Part shown: in pieces, positions 8,200 through 16,079 of the stretch
Numbering within the stretch: the stretch's first letter is position 1
Layout of the letters: each line of letters opens with the position of its first letter
From: Flavobacteriaceae bacterium
GTDB taxonomy: Bacteria; Bacteroidota; Bacteroidia; Flavobacteriales; Flavobacteriaceae
NCBI GenBank assembly: GCA_026988355.1
Contig: JALSLK010000092.1
Location: 1-37,714 of the forward strand
DNA length: 37,714 bases
Direction: 5' to 3'
Notes under the pieces: generated by a model
The model's input: only the letters and a program-made list of their open reading frames with translations
Databases searched by the model: none
What the model was told of the DNA's origin: nothing
Position numbers and translations under genes: made by a program

Positions 8200-9117
8200 T
8201 TAAGTGTTTTTGATAATATAAATTAACGAAGAATACTCTTTTGTACGTTTTGCCTTCATATTAGAAATTAATCCATACCAAAAAGCTTTTATTAGATTGG
8301 ATTTTCCTGTTTTGTATTTTTCAGAAAGGAGACTTACATAAAAAGCATCTAATTTCATCGGAATGGTTTTTTCAATCCTCATTTTTTCTTTTTGAAAAAG
8401 TAAATGCATTGCTTTTTTTGAAAAATGCCAAAGGTGCCTAGGAACATCATAAGCAGCCCAAAACTTACCATAATGTTTAGCATCGTAACTTTTATGATTA
8501 GGAACAGCTATAATTAAAGTCCCATTAGGTTTTAATAATTGTTTTAAGAGAACAATATATTCTTCTAAATTAGGAACATGTTCTAGTACATGCCACATTG
8601 TTATTACATCAAATTTTTCTTCAACAGCATTTACACTTTCATGTATTTTAGGATAAACATCTTCAAAATTATTAAAATTAGATGTAAGTAATCCTAATTT
8701 GGATTTTGCCAATACCCTAGCTTTTTTGTTTGGTTCGATTCCTATTACATTCCAATTTTGTTGATTCATTGCAACTAATAAATCTCCAGTTCCACATCCA
8801 ATATCTAATAGATTTTTATTTTCTGTTTTTTTATTTTCTTTTTGAATGAGTTTTATTTTCTTTTTAATAGCATAATTTTTCGCCTTTTGATATACTTTAT
8901 CGAATAAGGTTTTTTTGGCATCTGTATGTGAAATATAATCTTCACTTTCATAATACGAACTTAATTTTTCTAAATTAGGGCATGGAGTAGTTATTAATAA
9001 TTCCGACTCAGAATCTTCTACAATAGAAAAAAATTCATTGGATACCGTATAATCTTTACATTTTAAAAATGCCTTTAATTTATTATCTTTATTTATTGGA
9101 GAATGTATTTCTTTCAT
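8200..9117 (-). CDS. Class I SAM-dependent methyltransferase
   Basis: A 305-residue Rossmann-type methyltransferase. Motif I is DIGCGTG at 105-111, the acidic ribose-binding residue is in VIGIEPN, and ITMWHVLEHVPN and LLKPNGTLIIAVPN are the usual Methyltransf_11/23 blocks. The N-terminal part resembles proteins in which a Cys-rich zinc knuckle precedes the catalytic domain, but here the expected Cys pair reads VEDSES, so the zinc site looks lost. It follows mnmG in the same direction across an 85-bp gap holding two parS-type sites. The substrate is unknown. Confidence 0.8.
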   Translation of the reverse strand: MKEIHSPINKDNKLKAFLKCKDYTVSNEFFSIVEDSESELLITTPCPNLEKLSSYYESEDYISHTDAKKTLFDKVYQKAKNYAIKKKIKLIQKENKKTENKNLLDIGCGTGDLLVAMNQQNWNVIGIEPNKKARVLAKSKLGLLTSNFNNFEDVYPKIHESVNAVEEKFDVITMWHVLEHVPNLEEYIVLLKQLLKPNGTLIIAVPNHKSYDAKHYGKFWAAYDVPRHLWHFSKKAMHLLFQKEKMRIEKTIPMKLDAFYVSLLSEKYKTGKSNLIKAFWYGLISNMKAKRTKEYSSLIYIIKNT

Positions 9118-9124
9118 TTTTTAA

Positions 9125-9140
9125 TGTTTCACGTGAAACA
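9125..9140. promoter_or_regulatory. parS site 1
   Basis: TGTTTCACGTGAAACA, a perfect 16-bp palindrome equal to the widespread ParB-binding consensus TGTTnCACGTGAAACA. It lies 8 bp upstream of the methyltransferase start. Confidence 0.85.
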
Positions 9141-9177
9141 AGTTTTTTTGTTAAAGTAAAAGTTTGATTTTTAAACA

Positions 9178-9193
9178 GGTTCCACGTGGAACA
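9178..9193. promoter_or_regulatory. parS-like site 2 (variant)
   Basis: GGTTCCACGTGGAACA. The inner 14 bases (9179-9192) are a perfect palindrome around CACGTG, with C/G in place of T/A at the variable positions. It lies 9 bp beyond the mnmG stop. It is probably a lower-affinity ParB site. Confidence 0.6.
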
Positions 9194-9202
9194 ATTGTTT
9201 TT

Positions 9203-11077
9203 TTAAACACCAAGATAAACTAATAATACCGAAATATCACTTGGAGAAACTCCCGAAATTCTACTTGCTTGTGAAATCGTTTCTGGTTTTATTTTATTTA
9301 ATTTTTGTTTTGCTTCTGTAGAGATATTTGTTGCATCGTAGTTAAAGTTAAATGGAATTTTTACACTTTCTAAACGTTTCAATTTGTTTGCATTTGCGAT
9401 GTCTTTTTCAATATATCCAGCATATTTTACTTGAACTTCGGTTTGTTCAACCATTTCTTTATCTATATTGTTTTCTTCAACAAAGACTTTAACTTTTTTA
9501 AAAGTAACAACGTCTGTAAAATCTAGTTGAGGTCTAGCAGCAAGTTTAAACATTTTCATAGATTGGTTTACTAAAGAAGAGTTTTTTCGTTCTAATATTG
9601 GATTTACCTCCTCTGGTTTTATACTTGTTATTTTTAAAAAATTTAAAAATAGATTGGATTTTGATATTTTTTCTTCAACTCTATCTAATCGTTCGTTTGA
9701 TGCTAATCCAATTTTATTTGATTTTCCAGTCAGTCTAATATCAGCATTATCTTGTCTTAACAAAGTTCTAAATTCTGCTCTAGAAGTAAACATTCTATAA
9801 GGCTCTTCGGTTCCTTTAGTAATTAAATCATCAATTAGCACACCAATATATGCTTCATTTCTATTTAAAATAAAAGGATCTCTTTCTTGTGTTTTTAGCG
9901 CAGCATTTATTCCGGCCATTAAACCTTGTGCTGCAGCTTCTTCATAACCAGTTGTTCCATTTATTTGTCCAGCAAAAAATAAATTTTCTATTAATTTTGT
10001 TTCCAAAGTGTACTTTAATTGCGTAGGAGGAAAGTAATCGTATTCAATAGCATATCCAAAACGGAAAAATTTTACGTTTTCAAATCCAGCAACTTTACGT
10101 AATGCTTTAGCTTGTACATCTTCTGGTAATGACGTTGAAAATCCGTTTACATAAATCTCATTCGTAAACCAACCTTCAGGTTCAATAAACATTTGGTGTC
10201 TTTCTTTTGTAGCAAAGCGATCGATTTTATCTTCAATACTAGGACAGTATCTAGGACCAATACTTTGTATCCTACCATTAAACATTGGCGATCTATCAAA
10301 ACCATCACGTAACAAATCATGTACTTCATTGCTAGTATATGTCATGTGGCAAGAACGCTGTTTTGTTAGAGGTTTTATACTTTGTAAATAAGAGAATTTT
10401 AATGGGTTTTTATCTCCAGGTTGTTCAATCATTTTAGAAAAATCTAAAGATCTTGCATCTACTCTTGGTGGAGTTCCTGTTTTCATTCTACCAGATTCAA
10501 AACCCATTTTAATCAAATCTTCTGTAATTCCAGTAGATGACTTTTCTCCAGCTCTTCCGCCTCCAAAAGTTTTCTCTCCAATATGAATTAGTCCATTTAA
10601 AAAAGTTCCAGCAGTAATAATAACCGTTTGAGATTTAATCTCGATTCCTAAAGTAGTTTTAATACCAACTATTTTTTCTTTTTCAAAAATTAATCCATTT
10701 ACACTATCTTGATATAAGTCTAAATTATCAATGTTTTCTAATTGCCAACGCCAAGCTTCTGCAAAACGCATTCGATCGCTTTGTGCTCTTGGAGACCACA
10801 TTGCAGGACCTTTTGACTTATTTAGCATCTTAAATTGTATGGCAGTTTTGTCTGTTATGATTCCACTATAACCACCAAGAGCGTCAATTTCTCTTACAAT
10901 TTGCCCTTTAGCAATTCCTCCCATAGCAGGATTGCAACTCATCTGTGCTATGTTTTGTAAGCTCATGGTTACCAATAATGTTTTTGCTCCTAAATTTGCA
11001 GCAGCAGCAGCAGCTTCGGAACCAGCATGTCCTCCACCAACTACAATTACATCGTATTTTGTTAAAAATATACTCAT
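9203..11077 (-). CDS. mnmG: tRNA uridine-5-carboxymethylaminomethyl(34) synthesis enzyme MnmG
   Basis: FAD-dependent half of the MnmE-MnmG complex that installs the cmnm5 group on U34 of certain tRNAs. The 624 residues match the full family length. Seen are the FAD dinucleotide motif VIVVGGGHAGSEAAAAAA, the NPAMGGIAKGQIVREIDALGG block, GTFLNGLIHIG, TGTPPRVD, the paired Cys region (CHMTYTS and GPRYCPSIEDK), FAGQINGTTGYEEAAAQG and the C-terminal SRISGVSPSDISVLLVYL helical tail. Flanked on both sides by parS palindromes. It lies downstream of ybeY and the SDR gene on the same strand. Confidence 0.97.
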   Translation of the reverse strand: MSIFLTKYDVIVVGGGHAGSEAAAAAANLGAKTLLVTMSLQNIAQMSCNPAMGGIAKGQIVREIDALGGYSGIITDKTAIQFKMLNKSKGPAMWSPRAQSDRMRFAEAWRWQLENIDNLDLYQDSVNGLIFEKEKIVGIKTTLGIEIKSQTVIITAGTFLNGLIHIGEKTFGGGRAGEKSSTGITEDLIKMGFESGRMKTGTPPRVDARSLDFSKMIEQPGDKNPLKFSYLQSIKPLTKQRSCHMTYTSNEVHDLLRDGFDRSPMFNGRIQSIGPRYCPSIEDKIDRFATKERHQMFIEPEGWFTNEIYVNGFSTSLPEDVQAKALRKVAGFENVKFFRFGYAIEYDYFPPTQLKYTLETKLIENLFFAGQINGTTGYEEAAAQGLMAGINAALKTQERDPFILNRNEAYIGVLIDDLITKGTEEPYRMFTSRAEFRTLLRQDNADIRLTGKSNKIGLASNERLDRVEEKISKSNLFLNFLKITSIKPEEVNPILERKNSSLVNQSMKMFKLAARPQLDFTDVVTFKKVKVFVEENNIDKEMVEQTEVQVKYAGYIEKDIANANKLKRLESVKIPFNFNYDATNISTEAKQKLNKIKPETISQASRISGVSPSDISVLLVYLGV

Positions 11078-11119
11078 ATTTTATCTTTTGCTAATGTAAT
11101 ATTTATAAAAAAAGGCATT

Positions 11120-11135
11120 TGTTTCACGTGAAACA
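11120..11135. promoter_or_regulatory. parS site 3
   Basis: TGTTTCACGTGAAACA again, identical to site 1, in the 69-bp gap between the SDR stop and the mnmG start. Together the three sites span 2 kb. Confidence 0.85.
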
Positions 11136-11146
11136 AAATACTTAAT

Positions 11147-11866
11147 TTATAAAGTAATAGAAATTCCACTTTTATATTTTTCATAACGAATAGTATATAT
11201 TTTTTCAGCAACAGCGTCTGGAGCTAATAATAAATTTTCTTTTTTTAATTGTATAAATCGTTCTATTTGTTTAAAGTCAGATTTATTAGATTTACGAATT
11301 TTAGTTTGCATTTCGGTATCAATAATACCAGGAATAATACTAAAGATTTCAAAAGTACTATTCTTTTCTTGTTCAATTGCAATGGTTTTTGTTGCTAATG
11401 CTAAACCAGCTTTTGTTGCACAGTAGTTTGCCCATCCAAAATAAGGTTTAAGAGCAGCTCCAGAGGAAATATTATAAACAATAGTTTTTGTGTTTTTAAA
11501 ACGATTTGTTATTATCGAAGTTAAAGCTAAAGGAGCAGTTAAATTCAGTTTTATCGTAGTATCTATGTTTTTAATACTATTGTTTTCGTTTGTTTTAATG
11601 TTACCTAAAGTACCAGCATTGTTTATTAGAATAACTTCATTAATTACTTTAATAGATATATGGTTAAATAATTGTTTTTCTAGTTCTTTAAAAAAATCTA
11701 TTCTCGAAAGATCAAATGCAATTGTAGCGATTAAATTAGGATGCTTAAATGTAGAAGAACTTCTAGAAATTGAAATTACTTGAAATCCATGATTGCAGTA
11801 AGTTTTAACAAGAGAAAACCCTAAACCTTTACTACCTCCAGTAATTATTGCTAATTTAACATGCAT
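11147..11866 (-). CDS. Short-chain dehydrogenase/reductase
   Basis: Classical SDR of 239 residues. The NAD(P)-binding TGGSKGLG motif is at the N-terminus, followed by INNAGTLG, the catalytic Ser region (YNISSGAALKP) and the YxxxK pair in YCATKAGLALATK. An Arg in the ISISRSS strand end suggests NADPH preference. It resembles sepiapterin-reductase and benzil-reductase-like SDRs, but substrate assignment is not possible. It starts 5 bp after the ybeY stop, so it is co-transcribed with ybeY and probably mnmG. Confidence 0.85.
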   Translation of the reverse strand: MHVKLAIITGGSKGLGFSLVKTYCNHGFQVISISRSSSTFKHPNLIATIAFDLSRIDFFKELEKQLFNHISIKVINEVILINNAGTLGNIKTNENNSIKNIDTTIKLNLTAPLALTSIITNRFKNTKTIVYNISSGAALKPYFGWANYCATKAGLALATKTIAIEQEKNSTFEIFSIIPGIIDTEMQTKIRKSNKSDFKQIERFIQLKKENLLLAPDAVAEKIYTIRYEKYKSGISITL

Positions 11867-11871
11867 ATTTT

Positions 11872-12288
11872 CTAATTAAAATTACGTAAAGATAGATAAT
11901 AATCTTCTTTGGATCTCATTTCTTTTTTATCCTCAATACTTTTGTCTTTGTAACCGCAATAATGCAATATGCCATGAACAATTACACGATGTAATTCCTC
12001 AAAAAAAGAAACTTTAAATTTAGAAGCATTTTCTTTTACTCGTTCGATAGAAATAAAAATATCTCCAGAAATAACGCTACCAACAGAGTAATCAAAACTT
12101 ATAATATCTGTTAAAGTATCGTGATTTAAGTGTTTGATATTCAGTTTTAAAAGATAATCATCATCACAAAAAATATAAGAAACCTCTTCTAGGTTACAAT
12201 TTTCGTTTGTAATTACCGAAGTTATCCAATTTGTGATTTCTTTTGGATTTTCTAATTCAAAAGAAGTCTCATTGTTATAGTAAATCAT
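11872..12288 (-). CDS. ybeY: Endoribonuclease YbeY
   Basis: Metal-dependent RNase for 16S rRNA 3'-end maturation and ribosome quality control. It has the zinc motif HGILHYCGYKDKS; the third His of the usual HxxxHxxGxxH is not at its normal place, as I would expect in Bacteroidota members (from memory). The frame extends to ATG 12306, but a -7-like element covers 12304-12311, so ATG 12288 (MIYYNNETS) is preferred, giving 138 residues. It heads the ybeY-SDR-mnmG gene set. Confidence 0.9.
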   Translation of the reverse strand: MIYYNNETSFELENPKEITNWITSVITNENCNLEEVSYIFCDDDYLLKLNIKHLNHDTLTDIISFDYSVGSVISGDIFISIERVKENASKFKVSFFEELHRVIVHGILHYCGYKDKSIEDKKEMRSKEDYYLSLRNFN

Positions 12289-12303
12289 CTGATTTATTTT
12301 ATG

Positions 12304-12311
12304 CAAAGGTC
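12304..12311 (-). promoter_or_regulatory. -7-like element ahead of ybeY
   Basis: GACCTTTG on the minus strand, one base from TAnnTTTG, 15 nt upstream of the preferred ybeY start. Confidence 0.4.
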
Positions 12312-12379
12312 GTAATTTTTTAATAAAGGAGATGTACTAGTTCTGTTAATACTATTTTAGATTTTAAAAGCGGAATGTA

Positions 12380-12387
12380 TACCTTTG
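12380..12387 (+). promoter_or_regulatory. -7 element of the IS remnant
   Basis: TACCTTTG, an exact TAnnTTTG match, 43 nt before the truncated transposase start. It may be a leftover promoter of the element. Confidence 0.4.
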
Positions 12388-12430
12388 ATGTGACGATTTT
12401 TTATAGCGTATAAATTTTTATATTTGAATT

Positions 12431-12505
12431 ATGGCAAAAAAGAAGTATGACAACGAATTTAAGGTTATGATAGTAGAGCAATTAAAAACAATTTTTATTG
12501 AATAG
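12431..12505 (+). pseudogene. IS3-family transposase OrfA remnant
   Basis: Twenty-four codons reading MAKKKYDNEFKVMIVEQLK and then stop. This is the stereotyped N-terminus of IS3-family OrfA helix-turn-helix proteins ([K/R]-K-x-Y-x-x-E-F-K-x-M-x-V-E). The remainder of orfA and all of orfB are gone, so the 306-bp gap between ybeY and hflX is a scar of an insertion sequence. Terminal inverted repeats were not found. Confidence 0.65.
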
Positions 12506-12551
12506 TAAAGAAATAATCATAAAACAAAATCTCAAAAAGGTGGTTGTAAAG

Positions 12552-12577
12552 GAGAATTTCGTTAGTTCGAAATTCTC
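12552..12577 (+). terminator. Hairpin with T-run
   Basis: GAGAATTTCG at 12552-12561 pairs perfectly with CGAAATTCTC at 12568-12577 around a 6-nt loop, and TTTTT follows on the plus strand. An A-run on the far side means it could also work for hflX on the minus strand. Confidence 0.65.
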
Positions 12578-12594
12578 TTTTTAACCCGAATTAT

Positions 12595-13806
12595 TTAATT
12601 CCCTAGTTCATCATACTCTTGATACAAATAATCGTGATACGGAAAACGTGTTTTATGAATGGTCTTAACCGCCTCATAGGCAACTTCTTTAAATTGCTCT
12701 AAATTATCTTTATTTAATGCAGAAATAAAAATAGCTTGATTGTCCGTCTTATTCATCCAGGTATTTTGCCATTCGTCTAAAGTATAATGAATTTTAGATT
12801 TTTTAGTAATTAAATCATCGGCATCAATAGTTTCATGCGTATAAGCATCTATCTTATTAAAAACCATTAAAGTTGGTTTATCATTACACTTAATATCGGT
12901 TAAAATAGCGTTAACCGAAGCAATGTGATCTTCAAAGTTTTTGTGAGAAATATCTACAATATGTAGCAATAAATCTGCTTCACGAACCTCATCTAAAGTC
13001 GATTTAAAAGACTCTACCAATTGTGTAGGTAATTTCCTAATAAAACCAACAGTATCCGTTAGTAAAAAAGGAATATTTTTAATAACCACTTTTCGAACCG
13101 TAGTGTCTAAAGTAGCAAATAGTTTGTTTTCTGCAAAAACATCCGATTTACTAATCACATTCATCAAAGTAGATTTACCAACATTGGTATAACCAACCAA
13201 AGCAACACGAACCATTTTGCCACGATTTTTTCGTTGAACGGCCATTTGTTTATCAATGGTTTTTAATTTTTTATTTAGTAAGGTAATTTTATCTCGAATA
13301 ATACGTCGATCCGTTTCAATTTCTGTTTCTCCAGGACCACGCATACCAATACCACCTTTTTGTTTGTCAAGGTGTGTCCATAAACGAGTTAAACGAGGTA
13401 AAAGATATTGACATTGTGCTAATTCTACTTGGGTTTTAGCATAAGAAGTCTGTGCACGTTGTGCAAAAATATCTAGAATTAAATTGGTTCTATCTAAAAT
13501 TTTAGAGTCCAATACCTTTTCAATATTTCTTCCTTGAGATGGACTTAATTCATCATCAAAAATAATAGTATCAATTAGGTTATCAAGCATATAACTTGCA
13601 ATTTCATCTAACTTTCCAGAACCAATATAGGTTTTGGTATCTGGTTTACTCATTTTTTGTAAAAAACGTTTTACCACAGTTCCACCAGCAGTGAAAGCTA
13701 AAAATTCCAATTCATCTAAATATTCATTAGATTTTTCTAAGTTTTGTTCTTGGGTAATAACACCAACTAAAATTACTTTTTCTAAGGTTTTTTTACGATC
13801 TATCAT
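12595..13806 (-). CDS. hflX: Ribosome-associated GTPase HflX
   Basis: GTPase that splits stalled or hibernating ribosomes. The 403 residues comprise the N-terminal HflX domain (GSGKLDEIA, FDDELSPSQGRNIEKVL), the glycine-rich linker KQKGGIGMRGPGETEIETDRR and the G domain. The G domain has G1 GYTNVGKST at 205-213, DTVGFIRKLPTQLVESFKSTL at the switch II region, and NKID as G4. The -7 element ends 4 bp before the ATG, so its mRNA may be nearly leaderless. Divergent from the EEP gene at 13922. Confidence 0.95.
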   Translation of the reverse strand: MIDRKKTLEKVILVGVITQEQNLEKSNEYLDELEFLAFTAGGTVVKRFLQKMSKPDTKTYIGSGKLDEIASYMLDNLIDTIIFDDELSPSQGRNIEKVLDSKILDRTNLILDIFAQRAQTSYAKTQVELAQCQYLLPRLTRLWTHLDKQKGGIGMRGPGETEIETDRRIIRDKITLLNKKLKTIDKQMAVQRKNRGKMVRVALVGYTNVGKSTLMNVISKSDVFAENKLFATLDTTVRKVVIKNIPFLLTDTVGFIRKLPTQLVESFKSTLDEVREADLLLHIVDISHKNFEDHIASVNAILTDIKCNDKPTLMVFNKIDAYTHETIDADDLITKKSKIHYTLDEWQNTWMNKTDNQAIFISALNKDNLEQFKEVAYEAVKTIHKTRFPYHDYLYQEYDELGN

Positions 13807-13810
13807 AATA

Positions 13811-13818
13811 CAAAGGTA
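13811..13818 (-). promoter_or_regulatory. -7 element for hflX
   Basis: TACCTTTG on the minus strand, exact TAnnTTTG, 4 nt before the start codon. This predicts a transcript with little or no 5' leader. Confidence 0.5.
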
Positions 13819-13921
13819 TGCTAAATAGTCGTTTATTACTAAAGCAAAATAAAAAAGATGGTAGAAACTAATTTATAAAAGAAATTTTGTAAATTTCAGT
13901 TTCCAAAAATTAGAAACAAAT

Positions 13922-14878
13922 ATGACAGAAGAGACAAAGGATATTTATACAATAGCATTTTATAATTTAGAAAATTTATTTGATACTATTGATGATCCAG
14001 ATACTGCAGACGACGATTTTACACCAGAAGGAAAAAAAAAATGGACACTAAGACGATATAAAAAAAAAGTAAAACGATTAGCAAGAGCAATTGCAACAAT
14101 TGGAGAAGAAAACACAAAACATCCTCCAGTTATATTAGGAATTGCAGAAGTAGAAAATTACGAAGTTGTATACGATTTAATACAATCTAAATACATAAAA
14201 GATTTTAATTACGGTATTGTACATTACGATTCTCCAGATGAAAGAGGAATTGAAGTCGCTTTTTTATACCGAAAAAAATATTTTGAACTTATAGAAAGTA
14301 AAGTATACCCATTACATTTTGTAGATAATAATGGAAAAAAAGATTTTACAAGAGATATTCTATGCGTAAAAGGAAACTTAAATGGAGAGTTAATATATTT
14401 TATTGTAAATCATTGGTCATCAAGAAGAAGTGGAACTAAAAAATCAGAATACAAACGTATAAAAGCAGCAAATTTAGCACAAGAAATTATTACCGAAATC
14501 AAAGAAGAAACACCAAAAGCTAAAATTATTATCATGGGAGATTTTAATGATAATCCAATAAATAAAAGTATAAAGCAAGTTTTAGTAAGTAATCAATTTT
14601 ACAATCCGATGGAATCACTTTATGATAAAGGAATGGGAACGGCAATACATCAAGGAGAATGGTTTTTATTTGATCAAATTATTTTTTCAAAAAACTTTTT
14701 CAAAGACAATACACATACTTTTAGACATGCTAATATTTACAATCAACATTTCTTAAAGGATAAGTTTAATAAAAACGAAGAAAACCCTTATAGAACCTAT
14801 ATTGGTAAATGGTATAAAGGAGGAATAAGTGATCATTTTCCAGTATACATCACTTTAGATTACAATAAAAAAGAGTAA
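13922..14878 (+). CDS. Endonuclease/exonuclease/phosphatase (EEP) family protein
   Basis: A 318-residue metal-dependent phosphodiesterase-fold protein. Family marks: FYNLENLFD, the metal-binding Glu in GIAEVENYE, DERGIEVAFLYRK, the His in VNHWSSRRSG, GDFNDNP, and the terminal SDHFPVYI catalytic His. No signal peptide is seen, so it is probably cytoplasmic, although many relatives are exported. The substrate (nucleic acid, phospholipid or sugar phosphate) cannot be decided. It lies 27 bp upstream of dprA and is probably co-transcribed with it. Confidence 0.88.
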   Translation: MTEETKDIYTIAFYNLENLFDTIDDPDTADDDFTPEGKKKWTLRRYKKKVKRLARAIATIGEENTKHPPVILGIAEVENYEVVYDLIQSKYIKDFNYGIVHYDSPDERGIEVAFLYRKKYFELIESKVYPLHFVDNNGKKDFTRDILCVKGNLNGELIYFIVNHWSSRRSGTKKSEYKRIKAANLAQEIITEIKEETPKAKIIIMGDFNDNPINKSIKQVLVSNQFYNPMESLYDKGMGTAIHQGEWFLFDQIIFSKNFFKDNTHTFRHANIYNQHFLKDKFNKNEENPYRTYIGKWYKGGISDHFPVYITLDYNKKE

Positions 14879-14905
14879 AAAAACAAAAAAGCTAAGAAAA
14901 AAACT

Positions 14906-16003
14906 ATGAAAAATCAAGAATTGCTATATGTATTAGCACTTCAAAAAACGGAAGGAATTGGAGATATTAATGCAAAAAAATTAATCCAATTTTGTGGAAG
15001 TGCAAAAGCAGTATTCGAAGAAAAACCACAACATTTATTAAAAATAGATGGTGTCGGAGCATACCGATTAAAAGGATTAAGAGATAAGAAAACACTGCAA
15101 AAAGCAGAAAAAGAAATTGAATTTATCCATAAAAACAAGGTAAAAGTATGTTCTTTTTTAGAAGAGGACTATCCAGAACATCTAAAACATTGTGTCGACA
15201 GTCCAATACTTCTTTTTCAAAAAGGAAAAATCAGTCTAAAACAACAACGAATAATAAGTATTGTTGGAACAAGAAATATTACAAATTACGGAAAGACATT
15301 TTTAAAAAGATTGTTTTCAGAAATAGCCAAATACAACCCATTAATAGTGAGCGGATTGGCTTATGGAGTAGATATATTGGCACATCAATTGGCAATAGAG
15401 CATAATTTGCAAACAGTGGCAGTATTAGCACATGGTTTAGATAGAGTTTATCCAACAAAGCATCAAAAAGAAGCTATAAAAATGCAAGGAAATGGAGGCT
15501 TGTTAACTGATTTTTGGAGTGGAACTAATCCAGATAGAAATAATTTTATAAAACGAAATAGAATAGTGGCAGGAATCTCTAAAGCCACAATTATTATTGA
15601 ATCTGCAGAAAAGGGAGGGTCTTTAATAACAGCAGATATTGCGAATTCGTATAATCGAGATGTTTTTGCTTTGCCAGGACGAATAACAGATTTATACAGT
15701 AAAGGTTGTAATAATTTAATAAAAACAAATAAAGCGGCATTATTACAATCAGGAAAAGATTTGGCATACTTATTAAATTGGGAGCAAACCAAAACAAAAG
15801 TAATTCAAAAACAACTATTTGTAGAATTAGGTTCTAATGAAAAAATATTGTATAATTATTTATTAAAAGAAGGGAAACAAACCTTAGATATTATAGCATT
15901 ACACAATAATTTACCAATATATAAAGTATCTAGTTTGTTGCTAAATTTAGAATTAAAAGGAGTAATTAGACCATTGCACGGAAAACTCTTTGAAGTTATT
16001 TGA
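14906..16003 (+). CDS. dprA: DNA-processing protein DprA
   Basis: Binds incoming single-stranded DNA in natural transformation and loads RecA. The 365-residue protein has an N-terminal helix-hairpin-helix-like segment (EGIGDINAKKLIQFCG), the Rossmann-like DprA core (SIVGTRNITNYG, VSGLAYGVDILAH, VLAHGLDRVYP, RNRIVAGIS, ESAEKGGSLITA, FALPGRI) and a C-terminal winged-helix-like domain. Convergent with the hydrolase/OsmC gene. Confidence 0.95.
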   Translation: MKNQELLYVLALQKTEGIGDINAKKLIQFCGSAKAVFEEKPQHLLKIDGVGAYRLKGLRDKKTLQKAEKEIEFIHKNKVKVCSFLEEDYPEHLKHCVDSPILLFQKGKISLKQQRIISIVGTRNITNYGKTFLKRLFSEIAKYNPLIVSGLAYGVDILAHQLAIEHNLQTVAVLAHGLDRVYPTKHQKEAIKMQGNGGLLTDFWSGTNPDRNNFIKRNRIVAGISKATIIIESAEKGGSLITADIANSYNRDVFALPGRITDLYSKGCNNLIKTNKAALLQSGKDLAYLLNWEQTKTKVIQKQLFVELGSNEKILYNYLLKEGKQTLDIIALHNNLPIYKVSSLLLNLELKGVIRPLHGKLFEVI

Positions 16004-16079
16004 TGCAAATTTTAAACCAAAAAATGTCTAATATATCGTAATTTCTTTGCATAAAAGTCTGTGTTATTTGCGTAAAAAA

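Noticed and set aside
15463-15792. 109-codon minus-strand frame inside dprA
   Set aside because: Lies wholly opposite conserved DprA motifs and shows no promoter or family features.
16003-16052. ATGCAAA/TTTGCAT inverted repeat as a dprA terminator
   Set aside because: Only 7 bp with a 36-nt spacer; too weak to call.
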